7,085 bases of DNA from a bacterium UBP17_UBA6191 (GTDB taxonomy: Bacteria > Muiribacteriota > UBA6191). Under the pieces are notes generated by a model. That model searched no databases, had not been told where the DNA came from, and saw only the letters and a program-made list of their open reading frames with translations. Where the stretch lies: assembly GCA_002422125.1 (NCBI GenBank), contig DITF01000116.1, forward strand, positions 1 to 7,085, in the 5' to 3' direction. The translations under genes and the position numbers were made by a program. Positions 6,778 to 7,085 of this stretch are shown piece after piece; the first letter of the stretch is position 1; each line of letters opens with the position of its first letter.

Positions 6778-6790
6778 TCAATCTGTCACG
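6778..6790 (+). repeat. 13-bp direct repeat, copy 2
   Basis: A perfect copy of the 6290-6302 sequence, 5 bases after the terminal TGA of the broken gene. The two copies bracket 475 bp containing almost all of the mature coding region. This could be the scar of a duplication or a substrate for slipped recombination, or chance. Confidence 0.6.
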
Positions 6791-6811
6791 ACCAGTTTTT
6801 TCAAAAATTAC

Positions 6812-6840
6812 TTGACAGGTTTTTGAGTCTCATTTTTAGT
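6812..6840 (+). promoter_or_regulatory. Candidate sigma-70 promoter upstream of the last gene
   Basis: A perfect TTGACA -35 (6812-6817) is followed after exactly 17 bp by TTTAGT (6835-6840), which matches 4 of 6 -10 positions. Transcription would start near 6847 and give a leader of about 150 bases before the ATG at 6998. Confidence 0.4.
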
Positions 6841-6906
6841 TCAGTCGTGATGCCCGGAAAAGTCCCTCGTTAAATACTCCAATTATGGCTTTGCTTGTCA
6901 AATGTC

Positions 6907-6912
6907 TATAAT
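6907..6912 (+). promoter_or_regulatory. Candidate -10 box closer to the last gene
   Basis: A perfect TATAAT, but without a good -35 at 16-18 bp (best TTATGG at 6883-6888). A TG lies two bases upstream, one base off the extended -10 position. Transcription would start near 6919, upstream of the palindrome. Confidence 0.35.
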
Positions 6913-6943
6913 CTTGACCAAAAATGATCCAATTGCCGAGTTT

Positions 6944-6982
6944 CCCCGTTTTTAGGGCTTCTGAAGAAGCCCAAAAACCCCG
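6944..6982. repeat. Palindrome flanked by 5-bp direct repeats in the leader of the last gene
   Basis: GGGCTTC (6955-6961) and GAAGCCC (6966-6972) form a perfect 7-bp stem with loop TGAA. TTTTT (6949-6953) and AAAAA (6973-6977) can extend it past one bulged A. The whole unit is bracketed by CCCCG at 6944-6948 and 6978-6982. Both strands have A residues rather than T after the stem, so it is not a standard terminator. It would form a hairpin in the 5' leader about 16 bases before the ATG at 6998, covering no Shine-Dalgarno. Confidence 0.5.
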
Positions 6983-6997
6983 TGATAAAATTTATCC

Positions 6998-7085
6998 ATG
7001 CAATTACTACATCTTAAAATCACAGAAAGCGTCAAAGAGTACCGAAAACAGGAAGCTATCTTAATTGATTTGGTTCTGGAGGCCG
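6998..7085 (+). CDS. Start of an unidentified protein (cut by right edge), possibly HNH-endonuclease-like
   Basis: ATG at 6998 opens 29 codons to the window end, beginning MQLLHLKITESVKEYRKQEA and continuing ILIDLVLEA. The helical, charged opening of the form 'LLHLK...V...R..EAILIDLVLE' resembles the N-terminus of HNH-endonuclease-domain proteins that are multiplied in some Bdellovibrio-like genomes. This is a resemblance by eye over a short stretch, and the catalytic HNH motif would lie outside the window. There is no clear Shine-Dalgarno before the ATG, so the start is not certain. Two candidate promoters and a palindrome lie upstream. Confidence 0.5.
   Translation, partial: MQLLHLKITESVKEYRKQEAILIDLVLEA

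Noticed and set aside
6944..6982. Palindrome considered as a rho-independent terminator
   Set aside because: Neither strand has a T-run after the stem; both have A residues there, so it does not fit an intrinsic terminator.
1..7085. CRISPR array, tRNA, rRNA, transposase or defence island
   Set aside because: No regularly spaced repeats, cloverleaf-like or ribosomal sequence, transposase motifs or nuclease/helicase genes are visible, apart from the uncertain 29-codon gene start at the right edge.

Overview
The window looks like chromosomal DNA of a Gram-negative bacterium of moderate GC content (about mid-40s percent by eye). Its proteins include a Trk-type potassium-channel regulator, a very large exported protein with an OmpA-type peptidoglycan-binding domain, and classical Sec signal peptides. 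Shine-Dalgarno sites of the GGAGG type precede several genes. No 16S rRNA or other taxonomic marker is present. A predatory or Bdellovibrionota-type deltaproteobacterial relative is only a weak guess, resting on the large coiled-coil/OmpA protein and the HNH-protein-like start of the last gene.

Layout. Positions 1-1213 (minus strand) hold most of trkA, cut by the left window edge. A 145-bp divergent intergenic region leads to a 1125-residue exported protein (1359-4736, plus). It has a signal peptide, two long helical regions separated by a Gly/Pro/Thr linker, an OmpA-C-like domain and an unrecognised C-terminal domain. A strong intrinsic terminator (4772-4803) follows, and only 5 bp after it starts a DUF3445/HODM-alpha-like haem protein (4809-5672, plus). 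That gene runs tail-to-tail, with directly abutting stop codons, into a DUF4259 protein (5673-6077, minus). A divergent intergenic region with a perfect DnaA-box 9-mer then precedes a small secreted-protein gene that is broken by two compensating frame changes (6252-6773, plus). The last 310 bp hold two candidate promoters, a palindrome flanked by short direct repeats, and the first 29 codons of a gene cut by the right edge (6998-7085, plus).

The genes do not form one operon or an obvious pathway. The neighbours alternate in strand and are separated by their own signals. The trkA product acts at the inner membrane in K+ uptake, and the large protein in the periplasm or outer envelope. The HODM-like protein is probably a haem oxidase or sensor, and it appears here without its usual electron-transfer subunits. 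I see no defence system, CRISPR array, tRNA, rRNA or intact mobile element. The points most worth a second look are the OmpA domain lacking its usual ligand-binding Asp, the terminator sitting directly on the start of the haem-protein gene, and the decayed secreted-protein gene bracketed by a 13-bp direct repeat.
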